Below are positions 11,890 through 23,100 of a DNA stretch of 64,000 nucleotides, one piece after another. A program made the translations under genes and the position numbers. Under the pieces are notes generated by a model. The model had not been told where the DNA came from. It ran no database searches and was given only the letters and a program-made list of their open reading frames with translations. The stretch is from Hymenopus coronatus (taxonomy: Eukaryota > Arthropoda > Insecta > Mantodea > Hymenopodidae). The stretch lies in the NCBI GenBank assembly GCA_030762935.1, contig CM060900.1, positions 404,015,632 through 404,079,631 of the forward strand, read 5' to 3'. Numbering within the stretch: position 1 is the first letter of the stretch; each line of letters begins with the position of its first letter.

Positions 11890-12160
11890 AAGCTTCACAT
11901 ATTAAACTCTTAGGTCTCCAGGTTGATATGCATGTAAATTGGAAAGCTCATATGGAAAGTGTTATACCAGAGTTATTAAGATCAGCAATACTTGCTCTTA
12001 GGTCATTAAATTCATTTTGCCTAACCCATACTTTAAGGCAGGTATACTATGCTTACTTTTGTTCAGTAATGACATACAGTATTATATTCTGGGCCAATTC
12101 TGTGGAAAGTAGGCGAGAACTTATAATACAAAAGACAGCCATAAGAACCATGTAAGACAT
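11890..12160 (+). mobile_element. LINE RT C-terminal fragment
   Basis: The + strand frame gives NWKAHMESVIPELLRSAILA, ALRSLNSFCL, LRQVYYAYFCSVMTYSIIFW and IIQKTAIRTM. This is the thumb/connection block that follows the YLG motif in Jockey/CR1-type RTs. It faces the opposite way from the LINE at 10081-11760, so it comes from another insertion. Both ends are truncated, and after 12160 no further LINE sequence is recognised. Confidence 0.75.
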
Positions 12161-12317
12161 CAATAATACAGTAACTGACCATAATAGTTGGTTAAACTAT
12201 GAATCCCAGGACTTAAAGTAGTTACGACATTGTAAGTCACCATTGGGGCATGTCATAATTTGAAGTAATCTTGTGGTATACGGGAAACACGCAAGCTAGT
12301 TCAGAAAGATAACACCA

Positions 12318-12395
12318 TGTTGCCATGTAGCTCAATGGTAGAGCAACCGGTTTGGGACCGGCAGATCTGTGGTAATGTAATTCAAATCTATTCTT
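12318..12395 (+). repeat. tRNA-like head of a SINE or tRNA pseudogene
   Basis: TAGCTCAATGG fits the Pol III A box, followed by a 5-bp-stem anticodon-arm-like stretch CCGGTTTGGGACCGG (loop would present TGG, a proline anticodon). The B-box position reads GTAATTCAAATCT, a poor match to GGTTCGANTCC. The acceptor stem does not pair cleanly, so I read this as tRNA-derived and probably non-functional. Confidence 0.5.
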
Positions 12396-12419
12396 CCTTG
12401 TTTTCATAACCATTTACCT

Positions 12420-13790
12420 AATTTCACTGGATGTACCATGCAGAGTTTCCCTTGGTTACTGATTAATTGAACAACATAGTGACCTGCACCCTTGTAATTA
12501 TATACTCTTTACTTACTTTCCCAACATTTTGTATTTTAGATACATCACTGGTTGAATTTTCATTTAAATTATCAATCATATTTTCCTCTTGGCTTACCAC
12601 CGTCCTTAAATTTAAGTTACTTGGCCCATTGAGCAACATTCACTCCTCAAAAAAGGGTAAGTTAAACCTACTAGTAAAGGGGGGTGAGCTTGAACACTGA
12701 CGAATTAAACCACTAACTAAAAACAAGTGCACTTAAAATAAATGGATTTAAATCTCCTCCAGAATCCGAAGGTCCACAAACCAGCAAATCAGTTTCAAAG
12801 TTGCCGCCATTAGGTCGAGATTGACCGACTATTTTCTTTCAAATTACCGCCATAATCATCCCACTTATTCGTATTCGCTAGATTTTCATAAATTGCCAAA
12901 ATTGCCGATTTACTTTAGACATATTTTACAACCTTCCACTGCAACATGGCACCAGTTTATACTGTATAGGAGAAGTTGTTAAAATGTGACTTAATTTGGG
13001 CAACATACTGTACTTAATGCATTCCTTATTAATTATTGACATATAAATGGATTCCTTCCGTGGAGTTTGATTTACTTGGTTGGCGATTCTGTTTGTTTAC
13101 GTATTTGCAGAAAGTCTTTCTTTCCAAGATTTTACCGATAAAGCCAACTTAAGGGTTACAGACGCAGACAAGTGCCTAGAAATCAAAATTGTATTGGAAA
13201 ATCGAGCCACAAAATACACAAATTCAATGAGTCAAGATTTTAAAACACTTATTTTAAAACTAATAAAATAGGATTCAAGTCAACCACAACCCGAAATCGA
13301 ATATAAGAGCTGTTGCTTGTGCTCGTTTGCAAATTAGGTTATACTTGTTTATCGCTGTGTAACGAGCATTAATTAAACAGCTCACGTTTATTTGCTCGAA
13401 ATTCCCAACTCCTTCTTTCGAGATGAAACCGTTTCTTGTGTTAAGTGCTAACTTAAACCCAGTACATTCATGCAACTCTAGAAATGAAGATTAAGGTGCA
13501 AGAATATGTGCTTTTCTCGCATATAGATTCGCTTATTATAATTGTTCAGCATATGGTTTCATATATGTGCATAATATACAATTGGGATTTAACCAACAAT
13601 TTAACGTGTATCATCTCACAGGAGGGTCCCATGTTCACTATGCAAGAATATACACAAAATCTAGTCGCTGCTGGAAATTAATAGATATGCGGTCAACGTA
13701 CATGAAGATTTCATATGTTACGTTTATTCGAGCAATATCCTTTTAAAAATAATTGGCATCACTTTAACTGCGGCAGACGCATACTTCTCT
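12420..13790. other. Repeat-poor region with no recognised gene
   Basis: No transposon motif was recognised. CpG dinucleotides are commoner than in flanking DNA, and two GCCAT-core motifs (TTGCCGCCATTAG near 12803 and ACCGCCATAATC near 12847) resemble YY1/Pho sites. Open frames of 63-66 codons occur on both strands but none resembles a known family. Confidence 0.5.
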
Positions 13791-13829
13791 TCAAAAACCA
13801 TATTGCTTCCGATAGTCAAAACCACTTAC

Positions 13830-14020
13830 CTGAGTTGATCTTATATTTATCCTGGTGATCAATCCAAATGTTAACAACGAACAGCTATATCTTTTCAAGC
13901 TACCGTTCCCTGTATTTTGTGGCTTGTACTTTGTAGATAAGTAAATCTGATGAAACCTATGTCGACTCTGAGATTGTACGACTGGTAACCTTGCAATGGT
14001 CCACAGCAATACTGACTATC
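13830..14020 (-). CDS. Candidate exon of an unidentified gene (possible targeting sequence)
   Basis: On the - strand an open frame of about 60 codons runs from a TAG at 14021-14019 to a consensus 5' splice site, CTCAG followed by GTAAGTGG, at 13829. The frame is at phase 0 at the donor. The predicted peptide contains no Asp or Glu but many Arg, Lys and His (segments LLWTIARLPVV, SQSRHRFHQIYLSTKYK, SLKRYSCSLL, ITRINIRSTQ). That composition is typical of mitochondrial presequences. There is no ATG in the open frame, so it would have to be an internal exon, or the start is upstream across an intron. I recognise no family. Chance remains possible. Confidence 0.25.
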
Positions 14021-14332
14021 GAAACTGGGTAATTATGGATTTAACCTTTTAGTGTAATGAAGTGAATGCCAAAGCCCCTTCGCCCTTATACCAATGTTAC
14101 GTGTGCTAACGTTCTTTGTATTCAGGACCATATGCAACTATGGGCTCTTGATTCCCTATGCCTTTCCAATGCACATATCGAATATTTAAAGTAAAAATAG
14201 AATATCTTGAATATCAAGACTTTGTCATCTGTTATGATAATGCTGCTATCAAAACGGTAAATATTGTCAAATTTTATTCGACCTGGTTTAAGTAATCTGC
14301 ACAGGCTCGTGCTATTAGCAAAAAACATATGG

Positions 14333-14334
<2 letters not shown>

Positions 14335-14365
<31 letters not shown>
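14335..14365. repeat. (AC)n microsatellite
   Basis: About 15 uninterrupted AC units flanked by AT-rich sequence. Confidence 0.95.
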
Positions 14366-14367
<2 letters not shown>

Positions 14368-14459
14368 ATATAAATAAATATATATCTGACGAGATACATT
14401 TTTCAAAAGGTGAGTACAACTTCTGGTTTTCCTCATGTTATTGTTACATTTTAGGTATA

Positions 14460-14658
14460 TTAAAATGGATCGTAAATAATTTATAAATTACAAACATTTA
14501 TATCTTCTTATCCCTTAACCAATCCCTACTATAAGAGGCCTACCTATACTGCTACCAAGCCCTGGGTTAGCTCATTTGTTTTATTTGGCAAATTATACTC
14601 ACATTTTTGTTCTGGATTTAATCAATTGTTTATAACAAAGTAAATACTTTCAATGAAA

Positions 14659-14726
<68 letters not shown>

Positions 14727-15340
14727 TAATACCTTTAATTGCATATAGTCATCAACTAGACCTTTAAATAAAAAAAATAAATAAATAACTACATCCATCT
14801 ATTTTTGAAATTCTTAACTGCTTATTCTGTCTCCATTAAGCAAGTTTAAAATCCCTATCTTCAGTAACAATTATCACCATACTGGCTATAACATGTATTG
14901 GAAACTGTTTCAGCTGTCTTTGAGACTGGGCTATTTTTCGCATGGCAACAGAGAAGAAAATACTCACAAAACAGGAAAATAAAAATCTGATGTGTACCAT
15001 TCACATGACTTTCTCCATATCCCTGCAACAAATAATTCTTAAAAAGCTTATACTTCTATTTACTTTATGCTACAAATTAGCAGAAATAGCCTTATTACTC
15101 GCACCCTTGTAATTAGAAGCGAAATAAGGGACAACCATAGGTTAAAGTGATAGTCACAAGCTGGTTGCTATGTCAATGAAGTTCCTTTGTTTATATGGAT
15201 AGCAGTTGACAACGTTTTTCATAGCAGAAACCAAAAATAAGGAATGTCACAAAAATGACGAGTTCCACGAAAAAAATGTATATAACATAAATTGTGTGTT
15301 TTAATGTGCTCTACATTTTTTGTGGAGTAAGTTTTTTTCC
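14460..15340. other. AT-rich stretch with (AT)n; nothing recognised
   Basis: Contains an (AT)n tract at 14662-14720 and an AAATAAATAAATAA patch near 14770. I see no coding or transposon signal. Confidence 0.6.
14662..14720. repeat. (AT)n microsatellite
   Basis: About 59 bp of uninterrupted AT dinucleotide. Confidence 0.95.
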
Positions 15341-15344
15341 ATCT

Positions 15345-15671
15345 CTTTCGGTTTAGCAGTAATTCAAAATTTAGTAAAATTCATCCAGAATAAACTACTC
15401 TTCAGAGGCTATTCCCAGAAAATTCAAGATATATTCATTTCATTTGTCAGGTAAATATATTTAAGATCCGAAATTTTAATCAAAATCGTTAGAGCCATTT
15501 TTGAGAAAATCAAAATTTTCGAAAAAAGTTCCATGTAAAGGGTAGTTGGGGGTGGGGGGATTTCTCTCAAAATCTTCGTGTCGCATCCCTGGAAGATACT
15601 AAACTTAAATACCAAACTTGGTATTTTACCGACTTTTCGTTTTTGAGTTATCGTGTTCACAGACACACGGA

Positions 15672-15735
<64 letters not shown>

Positions 15736-15870
15736 CCTTTTTGTGAAAATGCTTTTTTTGGATATTGGGGACCCTAAAACATATATTTCCGGTGAAATCT
15801 CGGTATCGAATTTTTGGTGGAGTGCAATACTTTCTCTATACACTATATACATAGTACGTATGGAGAAAGT
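15345..15870 (+). repeat. Unclassified dispersed repeat X, copy 1, with (AC)n core
   Basis: The order of shared blocks is: AATAAACTACTCTTCAGAGG; TCAAAATCGTTAGAGCCATT; TTTTGAGAAAATCAAAATTT; TAGTTGGGGGTGGGGGGA; an imperfect palindrome AATACCAAACTTGGTATT; GACTTTTCGTTTTTGAGTTA; the AC microsatellite at 15674-15732; and GGTGAAATCTCGGTATCGAA. The reverse complement of most of these blocks recurs at 52385-52790 and, more decayed, at 38470-38820. The last part forms an inverted repeat TACTTTCTC ... GAGAAAGTA (15828-15871). I find no transposase or RT motif. It may be a non-autonomous element or a 3' UTR of an unseen LINE. Confidence 0.75.
15674..15732. repeat. (AC)n microsatellite inside repeat X
   Basis: About 29 AC units lie between the GACACACGGACTC and ACACGGACC blocks of the repeat. 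The corresponding site in copy 3 (near 52460) holds only a short GTGTGCG stretch, so the tract expanded in this copy. Confidence 0.92.
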
Positions 15871-15949
15871 AAAAAAGCAACCCTACTGTCAAACGGTCAA
15901 GGTCAATAAAAACAGGTCAGTGACACCAATATTGCTTATGGAGCCTTAA

Positions 15950-16800
15950 AATTGGGCGTTCCTTCATTCAAAATTAACCAGATTTACAGATTATTACACA
16001 TCAAGGATTAAAATAAGGATAAAAGAATACGATATTATCGTTTAAATTTATAAATTATTTACTTTCCATTATAATATATCTAAAAACAGCATAATAATGT
16101 GAAGACAACCAGAACTCATACCCATTTTTAGAACTGCGTCTCACCAGAAGTGTGCATGAATGCAGTTTGTTTACATACAACAATAATAATTATAATAATA
16201 TATTATTAATATTATTATAAATATATATTATTACTGATTTTATAAATAGTACTTATTAAATAATACAAATATTGTGAATTTGATAGTTAACTTGACACAC
16301 ATCTGTAATACTACAGCATTAAAATATATCAATGATCAACTAATGGCTAGGCTGGTATGAAAATAGTTTATTTTTGCACATTTTTTTAAAGATTCCAAAA
16401 GTCGGCACATAAATTGCTTTCATATTATAATTAAGATTTTTTTTTTTTTTTTAGAGATTGCTGGTTAAGGTCTGTTTTAGAAATGTTTTATGTCACAATA
16501 CATAATTGTTTCTGATTTAATCTCAACTTTTAAGGCCGAATAAGGTGTTTAAGCACCTTGCAATAATTTTTATCTGCATGCTTTATAGGGAAATCTTTTG
16601 TACTTAAATTGCCTCAAAGTGTTGTGAAGTCAGTGATGGCTAATACTGGGATGTGGAATTTGATTGCAAAGTGGGAAAAATAACACGTTATTTATCCTTG
16701 TGTCTGAATAGCACAACTAATTTTCCATCGTTACACATTAACAATCTATTTCCATTTTTTTTTTTTTTGCAAAGCATACACCATATACAACGAATGTCAC
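15950..16800. other. AT-rich stretch with TAA/ATT hairpin; nothing recognised
   Basis: At about 16180-16235 TAATAAT units are followed by complementary ATTATTA units and could fold as a hairpin. Poly-T runs occur at 16438-16453 and 16758-16769. No gene or named repeat recognised. Confidence 0.55.
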
Positions 16801-16819
16801 TAGCAACAATTTCACATCA

Positions 16820-16999
16820 TTAAAGAATCTCGGTGTATTCTGACTTGAAGCCCAATCCATGACACAAATAGACACGGGTTATTTCACGTTCTCTGCCCAT
16901 TATCTTCACATCAACAGCAATGTTTGGTTCTCCAACTTTTCATTGTGTATATCCCAGAGGTGAACGCATATCCCACTCTGCCTGGATGGTACGATGTGT
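16820..16999 (-). pseudogene. Candidate 3' exon of an unidentified gene, with in-frame TGA
   Basis: On the - strand a consensus-like acceptor, TTAATTAGTTTCAG, precedes an open 60-codon segment: THRTIQAEWDMRSPLGYTQ, TGA at 16942-16940, then KVGEPNIAVDVKIM, GREREITRVYLCHG, LGFKSEYTEIL and TAA at 16822-16820. The composition on both sides of the TGA looks like real protein (charged residues, alternating hydrophobics), suggesting the TGA is a later or sequencing nonsense change of a Trp or Arg codon, or less likely a read-through codon. The upstream exon candidate at 17210-17166 joins in phase 0. I recognise no family and cannot exclude chance. Confidence 0.38.
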
Positions 17000-17165
17000 C
17001 TGAAACTAATTAACTAAAATATAAAATTTTAGAACACTAACTATAATCTATAAAAAGCATCTAGCTCTTCTACCTAATTGCTACAAATTTCAATGTAATT
17101 AATTAATACAAAACAGCACTATTATATACAAATATATTCAAGCAAAAATATCACAATGTAATTAC

Positions 17166-17210
17166 CGTTTCCACTCTGTTGCTGATCAGAATCAATCGGG
17201 TGAAAACTTT
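17166..17210 (-). CDS. Candidate short exon upstream of the 16999-16820 exon
   Basis: A 45-nt segment on the - strand encodes KVFTRLILISNRVET, bounded by ATTATCAAG as possible acceptor and GAAACG followed by GTAATT as donor. It is phase 0 at the donor and runs on in frame into THRTIQ of the next exon after a 166-bp intron. The same frame stays open farther upstream (to about 17283), with SLYLLTRAILDFIIK, so the true exon start may be higher, for example after CGAG near 17250. The hydrophobic-basic content would suit a membrane segment. Confidence 0.33.
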
Positions 17211-17479
17211 CTTGATAATAAAATCCAATATGGCTCTTGTTAACAGATATAAGCTCGTTACAGTAATTTTATAAAATGAAACAGTCAATCAGAAATAGAG
17301 CTTTGTTACACTAGCGCTTGCAATGCCCATGCATGGAACTGGTCACCGAGTCCGCAGTTTACCAATCTAGCCTTCATTCCTGTGAGAGGACCTAAAGAGC
17401 CAAATGTTAAAACTTGGTGTAAAAAAATAGCCCTAGCTTTATCCACTGCTTGAGTTTTTAAACACCTGAAAAGTCCGAC

Positions 17480-19260
17480 AATGTCTTATAGCTTATCTAA
17501 AGAACTACAGATTGATGTAGTCTCTGCCCTTTTTAAAAAAAAAATGGACTATTGGAAAAGGGGAAATATTGATAAAAGTGCAAAACCTTTTGCTAAAGAG
17601 GAACTTAATACGGCAGGAGAAAGGATGAAAGGTAGAAAAGCACCCGAGCCTGATAATATCCCATCTGAGGCAGTTAAAATTATGATCAAAATGTTTCCTG
17701 ATCTTTTTATTAGCAACGATTAACAAATTGTTACGGACACAAGAATTTCCAGTAAGATGGAAAACTGCACGAGTATGTTTACTATGGAAAAAGGAAAATC
17801 TTTGGATAAAATGATGCATTTAGGCCAATTTGCCTTTTAGACACTATGAGGAAGTTGTTGGAATTTCTGGTAAAAGAACGTCTGGAGAAGGGGTTAGACG
17901 ATAAAGGAGGTTTTTTCGGAATACCGGTTCCGTTTTAGAAGGGGACTGTCAACATTGTAAGCTGTGAAAAAATGATCGACATTGTTAAAAAGGAATCAAC
18001 AGGTAAATGGTGGGCACTCTTAGCATTAGATATGAAAAATGCTTTTAATAATGTGACGTGGAGTCTTATTATTAAAGAACTAAAAAAATGACAAATATCT
18101 ACATACTTGGTGAATTTTATTCAAGGTTATTTTAATAATAGGAAACTCAGTATTGCCGTCATAGAGAAAGATATTGAAAAGGAAGTTCCTCAAGGATCAG
18201 CGCTTGGACCGACGTTATGAAACGTTGACTAAAATGGAATATTAGGTGTTGACCTTGGAGAAATTATTAGTGCTATAGCTTATGATGATGATTTAGCTAT
18301 AGCAGCTGCAGCACAAGATGTAGAGTATTTTATTTTTAGAACTAATGAGGCACAGAGGAGAATCGACAGGTGGCTTACATTAAATGATTTACAGTTGGCC
18401 CCTGAAAAGACAGAAGCTGTTATCCTGAAAGGAAAGAGACATTTTGAAAGTATTACTTTTGAATCAAAAGGTATAAAAATAACTCCAATTAATGCATTAA
18501 AATATTAGGGGATAGACTTGGTAAGTCACTTAAAGTTTGGACCACATATTAATGCAGTGGCCAATAAGATGAAAAAACTAAGCACTATCTAGAATAATAC
18601 CAAATATGAGCGGACATCAATATTACAAGAGGCTAGTCCTGAGTGGAGTTCTGCATTCAATATTGTATGGCTTTCCGGTGTTTCAAGACGTTTTGGCAAT
18701 AAAGAGATATAAACAATAAATGGAGAAGTCAAAAAGAAAAATACTTTTAAGGGTCGCAAGTGCATACAAGACTGCGACTAATGTGGCATTACAAGTAATT
18801 ACTGGTATTCTTCCCATTGAGCTACAGATACGTGAAAGAACACATATATTCAAAGTTGAAGGAAATAGAAAAAAGGCGAAATTAAAGGATCGAGAAATTA
18901 TGATGAATCAGTGTTAGCAAGCAGGGGAAAATTGTTGAAAGGGCCCAATGGACTAAAATTAGACAAGTGCAAAACATGTAAACATAGGAATATAAAGTAT
19001 TATATGACAGAGGTACTTAAGGAAACGGTTCTTTTAATAGTTATTTAAAGAGGATCGGAGTACGAGAAAATGACCAGTGTGACTACTGTGATGATGTGGA
19101 TACAGTGGAACATACTTTATTTTATTTTTTTTGCAAAAGATGGCAAAGACAGAGAGAAAACACCTACAGGAGTTTGGCTTAAGAGTCAACACAATTGGAA
19201 ACTAAAAATCCATGGTAACAGAGATTATGAGTATAAAAGGAGCAGAGAGAAGTAAAAGGC
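17480..19260 (+). mobile_element. R1-type LINE relic (RT plus CCHC C-terminus)
   Basis: The + strand frames give the R1-clade order. GRKAPEPDNIPSEAVKIM is at 17620-17680, then NKLLRTQEFPVRWKTAR near 17725-17775. Next come EVPQGSALGP at 18182 and AIAYDDDLAIAAAA at 18275-18310, where the catalytic Y/FADD reads YDDD. NEAQRRIDRWL, then LAPEKTEAVILKG and INALKYLGIDL (one stop) lie within 18340-18520. LLRVASAYKTATNVALQV and IELQIRERTHIF are at 18740-18850, and the C-terminal finger CDYCDDVDTVEHTLF at 19078-19122. Many stops and frameshifts show it is dead. No endonuclease precedes 17480, so it is 5'-truncated. R1-clade elements are characteristic of arthropods, which supports the host assignment. 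Confidence 0.85.
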
Positions 19261-19433
19261 AAAGATATAAAAGATTATAGAGACTCAGGTTTCCTAATTA
19301 TTGTGTGTTACCTATTTTTAGGCAGTTCCAAGTAGGATTCCAATGGAAAAACGTTTTTTTAATCAGTAAGAGTCTGGCACATCAGGGTTATTTTCCCTGA
19401 TGCCCATGAGGATTTCTCCCCTCTTAAAAAAAC

Positions 19434-19455
19434 TGCTGCTGCTGCTGCTGCCGCT

Positions 19456-19500
<45 letters not shown>

Positions 19501-19612
19501 ACCACCACCACTACCACTACTACCACTATCACCACCACCGCTACCGCCACCACCATCACTACTATCACTAGTGCCCACTACTACTACTGATAATAATAGT
19601 AAAATAATAATA

Positions 19613-19669
<57 letters not shown>

Positions 19670-19672
19670 GAG
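19434..19672. repeat. Serial trinucleotide microsatellite (CTG-CCG-CCA-CTA-ATA)
   Basis: CTG units grade into CCG, then CCA, then mixed CTA/CCA/TCA, and after a short break ACT and finally ATA/AAT units. Each step differs from the last by one base and the register is held through the CTA part. Open frames on both strands here (poly-Pro, poly-Ile, poly-Gly, poly-Ala) are artefacts of the repeat. Confidence 0.93.
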
Positions 19673-19689
19673 TAATCAATATAATAGCG

Positions 19690-19985
19690 ATTACGTTCTG
19701 TCATTCTATAAATGCAACTTTTAAAGCGAGTTTGGCTTGAATGTATATAAAAATCTTTATTTTATTATATTCACAGTTGAAACTACAACACATGTGTTAG
19801 AGTTCGTTGCAAATTTCTATAATTAAAACACGTAGGTATATATGCCCCAACAGAATTTGGAAACTGTCATAGCAGATTTTTAAATAGATGGATAGACAGG
19901 CAGGATGCTAGACTGACAGATAAATGGATGGATTTATAGATATAGATGGTAAGATACAGAAAGATATTCACACAGAATGACAGGG
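19690..19985. other. Spacer between microsatellites; nothing recognised
   Basis: AT-rich sequence that becomes progressively GATA/GACA-like from about 19885, forming the ragged left edge of the tetranucleotide block. Confidence 0.6.
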
Positions 19986-20024
19986 AGTTAATAGCTAGAT
20001 ACACAGACAAACAGACAGACAGAC

Positions 20025-20123
<99 letters not shown>

Positions 20124-23100
20124 CAGGTGGATAGGTAGGGTGATATTTAGTGTCGGTCGGTTAGTAGGTAGGTAGGTCTGTAGTTAGCTTGGTCGGTAGG
20201 TCTTTAGGTTAAGGTGTCGACAGGTGGGTCGTAAGGTCTGTCGGCCATGCGTACGTAGGTTGAAAGTTAAGATAATCAGTAGATTTGTAGGTAGTTCGAT
20301 AGGTCGGTGGATAGATCGGTCGGTAACTATGTCGGAGGTCGATATCGGCAGGACAGTAGATACTAAAGTGGGTCGGTGGGTTGTAGCTAGGTTGGTCGGT
20401 GGATCGGTAGGTAGGTAGATAGGATGGGATATTCGAAGGCAGGTAGGTCGGTAATTCGATCAGTCGGACTGTCGGTAGTTCGGTACGTAGGTCAATAGGC
20501 AGATTGGTAGGTCGCTAGATTGGTACACGGGTAAGTCAGTGGGTCGATAGATCGGTAAGCCGATGGGTCTATAGTTCGAGAGATCGGTCGGTCGATAGAT
20601 CGGTAGGACGATCGGTAAAGCGGTCGGTAAATCGATAGGTAGGTAGGTCGGCCGGTTGATAGGTGGGTAGGAAGGTAGAAAGTTGGGAAGGGAGGAAGGT
20701 TGGTAATTATAGAGGTAAGTGTGTAGGAGAATGGGTGGGTAGTTAGGTAGGTAGGTGAGAGGATGTGTGTATAGTTGGGTAGGTACGTGGATGGTTAGGT
20801 AGGAAATAGGTAGGTAGATAGTTGGATATGCGTTTAGGTAGGTATGTTGGTGGGAGGGCGGAGTGAGTAGGTAGGTAGATGGGTGTGTGGGTGACGGTTG
20901 GATGTGTAGGAAAATAGGCAAGCAAGGAAGCAGGCAGGCAAGTAGACGGGAAGGTAGAATGGTAGGTATTTGAGAAATCAGGTATGTAGCATGCAGGCAG
21001 AAATATCGGTAGATAGGTGGGTCTGTATATCGGTAGATCTAAACGTAGATGGATAGCTACGGAGGTTGATTGGTGGGTCGGGAAGTATGTCGGTAGATCG
21101 GTGGGACGGTAGGTAGGTCAATTTGTAGGTGGGTCGGTGCATAGGTCGGTATGTAGGCAGGTTAGTAAGTCGGTAGGTCAGTAGTTCGTTAGGCTGGTTT
21201 TCTCAGTCGTTCGTTCGGTAGGTCGGAAGCCTAGTCGTTCGATAGATGCGTAGGACGGTCGGTACGTTGGTAAGTTACTCCGTCTGTCGGTGGGTCGATA
21301 ATTCAGTAGGTCGGCGGGGGTAAGTTGGAAGATTCGTAGGTAAGCTGATAGCTTGATCCGTAGGTCTGTTGGTCCGTCAGTAGATAGGTGGTTCAGTAGG
21401 TCGGTAGGCTAATATGTTGGTCGCTCCGTCGGTAAGTAACCAGATAAGTGGGCAAGTAGGTAGGTTTGCATATCTGTGGGTCAGTAGTTCGGTAGCTCGA
21501 GCTGTCGGTAGGCCGGTAATAGGGTAGGACGTTCTCTCGATCGGTATGTGTCGATCGATAGGTGGGTACGTGTTTGGGCGTCTGGGTGGGTGAATAGTTT
21601 GATAGGTAGTTGGGTAGGTAGCTAGGTAAGCGGGTGCGTATGGAGTCAGGTGGTTGGGTAGATGAGTAGGTGGGTAGGTAGTTGCGTGGAGGGGCGTTGG
21701 GTGGGTAGATAGGTAGGTAGGTGGATGGGTAGTTAGGTATTCGCACAGGTCGATACGGAGATAGATGTGTGGGTTATAGAGTGAGCGGGTGGGAGGACGG
21801 GCAGCTATGTCAATGCGCTAGGTGGCTAGGTAGATGGGTGGGTTGGTCGTTGGCTAGATAGGTGGGTGGGTTATTGGGTTTGTGTATATGAAGGTGCCTG
21901 AGATTTTAGAAAGGCAGTAGGTGAGCGGGTGGGTGTGGGTTTTGTAGGTATGTAGGTCGGCCGGTCTTTTGGTAAGTCGGAGGGTCTCTAGGTCACCTTT
22001 TTGGTAAGTCGGTATGTCAGCAGATTGGTCTCTAGAAAGATCGGTCGGTTGTCAGTTGGTCTGTAGGTAGGTAGTTGGTTGGGTAGGTAAGTAGGTAGGT
22101 AGGTGGCTGGATAGTTATGTGGTTCGGTGCATAGGTAGGTACATGCTTGGTATAAATGTGGGTATTTAGGTGGGTATATATTTGGGTGCCTAGCTGTGTA
22201 GGTAGATACGTAGATGGGTAGAATATGTAGGTAATTTGGTGTTTTTGTATGTTGCTAGGTAGGTAAGTGGATAGGTATATGATTGCGTTCGATAGCAAGG
22301 TAGGTGGGTATTAGGTGGGTGGAAGGGAGGACGGACTGCTAAGCTGGAGGCTGGGCAAATGTATTTGTAGGTGGGTAGGTAGTTAGCTAGTTGCTTAGTG
22401 GTTAAGTAGGTGGGTAATCTGAAGGATTAGTAGGCGTGTGTATAGGTGGCTAAATAGGTATCTGGATAGGTATGCGTAGGTAGGCAAAAGGGGGTATGCA
22501 GGTAGCATGGTAGGCCCAAAGTTTGAGAGGTCGGTACGTCGGACAGTAGGTTATTTGTTCGGTAGCAACAAAGGTAGGTAGGGAATTAAGTTGGTAGGAG
22601 AGTAGATCAGTTGGTCGGTCTTTACATAAGTCGGTTGGTAGATCGGTCGGTAGGTAGATAGCTCGTTCGGTCAGTAGGACGGTAGACCGTGAAATAGGTA
22701 AGCAAGTGTGAAGGAAAGTAAATGTACAGGTAGCCTTGTCTGTATGTTGTAAACGGGTAGATGGATGGGACGCTAGATCGCGAGGTTGGTCGGTCGATCG
22801 GTCGGTTAGTCTATCAGTAGGTCGGAAGGTCAACAATTTGGTAGGTTGATCGTTAGGTCGGTAGCTCTGTAGTTAGCTAGGTAGATCGGTGGGTAGGTAG
22901 GAAGATTGATAGGTCGGTAGTTAAGTGGGAAGGGTGATCGGTCGTTAGGTCCGGCGGATTGTAAACATTTAGTTGGGTAGGTAGGAAGGTCGGTCTGTAG
23001 GTCGTTAGTTTTGTAGGCAGGTCGGTAGTTCGATAGGACGATAGGTCGGTCGGAAGTTCTGTAAATCGTTAGTTCATTCGGTAGGTAGGACGGTTGGTAG

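Noticed and set aside
12318..12395. Functional tRNA-Pro gene
   Set aside because: A box and anticodon arm look right, but the B box is degraded and the acceptor stem does not pair, so a tRNA-derived repeat or pseudogene is more likely.
12803..12860. Paired YY1/Pho sites marking a promoter
   Set aside because: Only two short GCCAT-core matches; not distinguishable from chance without transcription data.
19359..19704. Poly-Pro, poly-Gly, poly-Ala and poly-Ile frames on both strands
   Set aside because: They are translations of the trinucleotide chain.
20460..20921. Long - strand open frame encoding a Pro/Thr/Tyr periodic protein
   Set aside because: It and several like it up to 23762 are tetranucleotide repeat read in three frames; the apparent repeats follow the DNA period and there is no start, splice or composition evidence for a gene.
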